Source: Lachnoclostridium sp. UBA903
Lineage (GTDB): Bacteria > Bacillota > Clostridia > Lachnospirales > Lachnospiraceae
Direction of reading: 5' to 3'
Length of the DNA stretch: 64,000 nucleotides
Assembly (NCBI GenBank): GCA_002294045.1
Contig: DBEP01000006.1
Location: forward strand, 1 to 64,000
The position numbers and the translations under genes are program-made. Position 1 is the first letter of the stretch. Each line of letters starts with the position of its first letter. Below the pieces are notes generated by a model that saw only the letters and a program-made list of their open reading frames with translations, ran no database searches and was not told the DNA's origin. This document shows, piece after piece, positions 62,466-64,000 of the stretch.

Positions 62466-62490
62466 ATTGTATATACCTTATATATACAAT
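62466..62490. promoter_or_regulatory. Operator for the GntR regulator
   Basis: ATTGTATATA and TATATACAAT are separated by CCTTA, a perfect inverted repeat with 10-bp arms. It covers the end of the -10 region of the operon promoter, so it probably serves autorepression. Confidence 0.7.
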
Positions 62491-62516
62491 ATACACTTAA
62501 TATATAATTTTGTCAA
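62488..62516 (-). promoter_or_regulatory. Promoter of gntR-ABC operon
   Basis: TTGACA (62511-62516) and TATATT (62488-62493) with 17-base spacing, minus strand. Confidence 0.75.
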
Positions 62517-62533
62517 TACAAGAACAAAATAGA

Positions 62534-62549
62534 GTCTGGCAAGCCAGAC
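62534..62549. repeat. Short perfect hairpin
   Basis: GTCTGGC (62534-62540) and GCCAGAC (62543-62549) pair with an AA loop. It adjoins the MITE-like element. Confidence 0.5.
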
Positions 62550-62550
62550 C

Positions 62551-62652
62551 CTAGAGTGTGTTTAAAAAATGCTTGTGCTGGGCTGGATGGTCCTTGTCTC
62601 CCGCAAAGCGGGGCGTTCAGAACGGCGCAATGATTTTTCAAACACGCTCTAG
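62551..62652. mobile_element. MITE-like inverted repeat element
   Basis: About 20-bp terminal inverted repeats (CTAGAGTGTGTTTAAAAAAT and ATTTTTCAAACACGCTCTAG, imperfect) flank a 60-base GC-rich centre with a CCCGCAAAGCGGGG hairpin. No open frame is inside. The form suggests a non-autonomous element or a structured RNA. Confidence 0.5.
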
Positions 62653-62720
62653 CGCTGGTGCGCTGTCACCTAAGTGACAAATTCCCATGGCGTGTCATGC
62701 GCATCCTTTCCCTTAAGCAA
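62653..62720. repeat. Partial copy of the repeat preceding hairpin copy A
   Basis: GCTGTCACCTAAGTGACAA, then TTCCC and ATGCGCATCCT, matches the segment 4498-4555 (ACTGTCAGTGACAA, TTCC, TGTGCATCCT). The ATAGGA hairpin is not present behind it. Confidence 0.45.
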
Positions 62721-62850
62721 AGTTTCGTAACATATTTGTTATACAGACGGCTATAAACTGAATATTTTACATATTTTAAGCCTTATTCAGACATCCTAAC
62801 CCTGATAAAACCCTGTAAAAAATTACACTTGAATATTTTTTAAAAACCTC

Positions 62851-62879
62851 TTTACAAAGTCGGTTCTTTATGTCAAAAT
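62851..62879 (+). promoter_or_regulatory. Promoter of the permease gene
   Basis: TTTACA (62851-62856) and CAAAAT (62874-62879) with 17-base spacing. The short leader leaves no room for a PyrR-type attenuator. Confidence 0.45.
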
Positions 62880-62906
62880 ATAAAAAATTATAGGAGGTCA
62901 CGAGTA

Positions 62907-64000
62907 ATGTCTTCAAAAAATCAACCAGTCGGCTATCTGCCAGATGAGCGTCCGCCCTTAGTGGAATTAATTCTTTTTGCACTACAGCAAATCGTAGTTA
63001 TGTTCCCCGCAACGGTGTTGGTAGCACTTATTACCGGGTTCCACGTATCCACTACCATATTTGCCAGCGGACTGGCAACCTTTACTTTTATTTTAGTAAC
63101 AGGAAGAAAGATACCATTATATTATGGTTCCAGTTTTTCCTATATTGCTGCAATCGCTTCCATTATGAGCGCGGAAGCATTTTCCGGTTACAGTCTCAAT
63201 GAAAAAATCTCTGTTGCACAATTTGGTATCGTAATGTCCGGTTTTGTTTCTATTTTAGCCGGAGCAATTATTAAAAAAAGCGGCCGGGCAACCATCGAAA
63301 AAGTTCTTCCGCCAACCGTTACCGGAAGTATTGCCATTGTAATCGGTTTATCTCTTGCTTCCAATGCCATGACCAATGCAGCAGCTTATCCGTCATCCGT
63401 ATCAGCCGGCCAGGCAGGCCTTGCAGGTAATTTAGCCTGGATTATTGCTCTTATTACCCTCATATCAACAATTTTATATTCCGTATACTTAAAAGGTAAG
63501 CTGAGTCAGCTGCCTATTCTTTTTGGTCTTTTTACAGGTTATATTGCTGCTGCCGTCCTGGGGGGAGTGTCCGGAATTCCTTTTATCAACTTTAACACCG
63601 TTGCATCGGACAGTATCTTCAATTTGCCTATATTCACTTTACCCAAGCCTTCTTTGGCAGCCGTTGCCGCAATCATGCCGATTGCAATTGCAACCATACC
63701 GGAATCCACCGCACATATTTATCAGCTTCATATTTATGTTAACGACCTGGCTAAGAAAAAAGGCTCCAAAAGATATAATATAGAAGATAAGCTTGGACTT
63801 AACTTAATCGGTGACGGTATAGGCGATATTGTATCCGGTTTTATCGGCGGACCCGCAGGAACTAATTACGGTGAAAATATCAGTGCCATGGCCTTGTCCA
63901 AAATATTTTCCGTTCCCGTATTGATTGCGGCTTCCATTATAACCATGGTTATCTCCTGCTTTACTCCCCTGATTAATGCGGTCTATTCCATTCCCACGGC
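62907..64000 (+). CDS. NCS2 family uracil/xanthine permease (partial, cut by the window edge)
   Basis: The frame begins at the ATG at 62907, with AGGAGG nine bases upstream, and runs open to the window end (about 364 codons). It reads MSSKNQPVGYLPDERPPLVELI, then FALQQIVVMFPATVLVALITGF and VVLPPTVTGSIAIVIGLSLA-type helices typical of UraA/XanQ permeases, with IPESTAHIYQL and FIGGPAGTNYGENISAMALSKIF, the characteristic substrate-site and NCS2 signature regions. It imports a nucleobase with protons. The C-terminus is not in the window. Confidence 0.9.
   Translation, partial: MSSKNQPVGYLPDERPPLVELILFALQQIVVMFPATVLVALITGFHVSTTIFASGLATFTFILVTGRKIPLYYGSSFSYIAAIASIMSAEAFSGYSLNEKISVAQFGIVMSGFVSILAGAIIKKSGRATIEKVLPPTVTGSIAIVIGLSLASNAMTNAAAYPSSVSAGQAGLAGNLAWIIALITLISTILYSVYLKGKLSQLPILFGLFTGYIAAAVLGGVSGIPFINFNTVASDSIFNLPIFTLPKPSLAAVAAIMPIAIATIPESTAHIYQLHIYVNDLAKKKGSKRYNIEDKLGLNLIGDGIGDIVSGFIGGPAGTNYGENISAMALSKIFSVPVLIAASIITMVISCFTPLINAVYSIPT

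Noticed and set aside
1..64000. tRNA, rRNA or CRISPR elements
   Set aside because: No cloverleaf with CCA-adjacent stems, no rRNA stretches and no regularly spaced direct repeats were seen.

Overview
The window looks like a low-GC, spore-forming, flagellated anaerobe of the Clostridia, most likely Lachnospiraceae. This is inferred from gene content: an mbl-flgF-flgG block, a truncated spoIIID, an Rnf complex, a class II ribonucleotide reductase, and clostridial-type str and rpoBC operons. Most genes lie on the minus strand. No tRNA, rRNA or CRISPR array was seen.

Layout: 0.3-9.4 kb is housekeeping (CPBP protease, methyltransferase, RidA, acyl-ACP thioesterase, CvfB, YvyF-like protein, ComF, sugar nucleotidyltransferase, RecD2). 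9.6-12.7 kb holds a FlgJ-like rod protein, FlgG, FlgF and Mbl/MreB. 13.3-18.9 kb holds cytidine deaminase and the str operon (rpsL-rpsG-fusA-tuf). 19.1-21.4 kb is nrdJ with a consensus promoter and NrdR boxes. 21.6-30.2 kb is an accessory locus: AraC regulator, lipoprotein binding protein, two FecCD permeases, ATPase, and three nitrogenase-superfamily proteins (one NifH-like, two NifD/NifK-like). A Fur-box-like site sits just downstream of its promoter. 30.4-42.3 kb holds rpoC, rpoB, rplL, rplJ (with an L10 leader), rplA, rplK, nusG, secE and rpmG.

42.5-56.1 kb is a membrane redox supercluster: LacI regulator, Gx transporter, Rnf B-A-E-G-D-C, ApbE flavin transferase, a lipoprotein with two divergent FMN-binding-like domains, a UbiA/MenA prenyltransferase, a polyprenyl synthase, and a type II NADH dehydrogenase fused to a DoxX-like membrane domain. 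The non-Rnf genes match most of the flavin-based extracellular electron transfer (EET) locus known from Listeria. The suggested electron path is NADH to demethylmenaquinone to a flavinylated lipoprotein outside the cell, alongside Rnf-mediated ferredoxin:NAD exchange.

56.3-64 kb is mixed: a spoIIID 3' fragment, a PocR/HD-GYP protein, a small XRE regulator, a large serine recombinase with a small companion gene, a GntR-regulated ABC exporter, a MITE-like inverted repeat, and the start of a uracil/xanthine permease cut by the window edge. A family of dispersed hairpins sharing an ATAGGA-CGNANTT-TCCTAT core recurs at transcription-unit ends.

The two most interesting systems are the iron-regulated nitrogenase-like/ABC-transporter operon, whose substrate is unknown, and the combined Rnf and EET-like cluster. 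Functions were assigned by reading motifs, without any database search.
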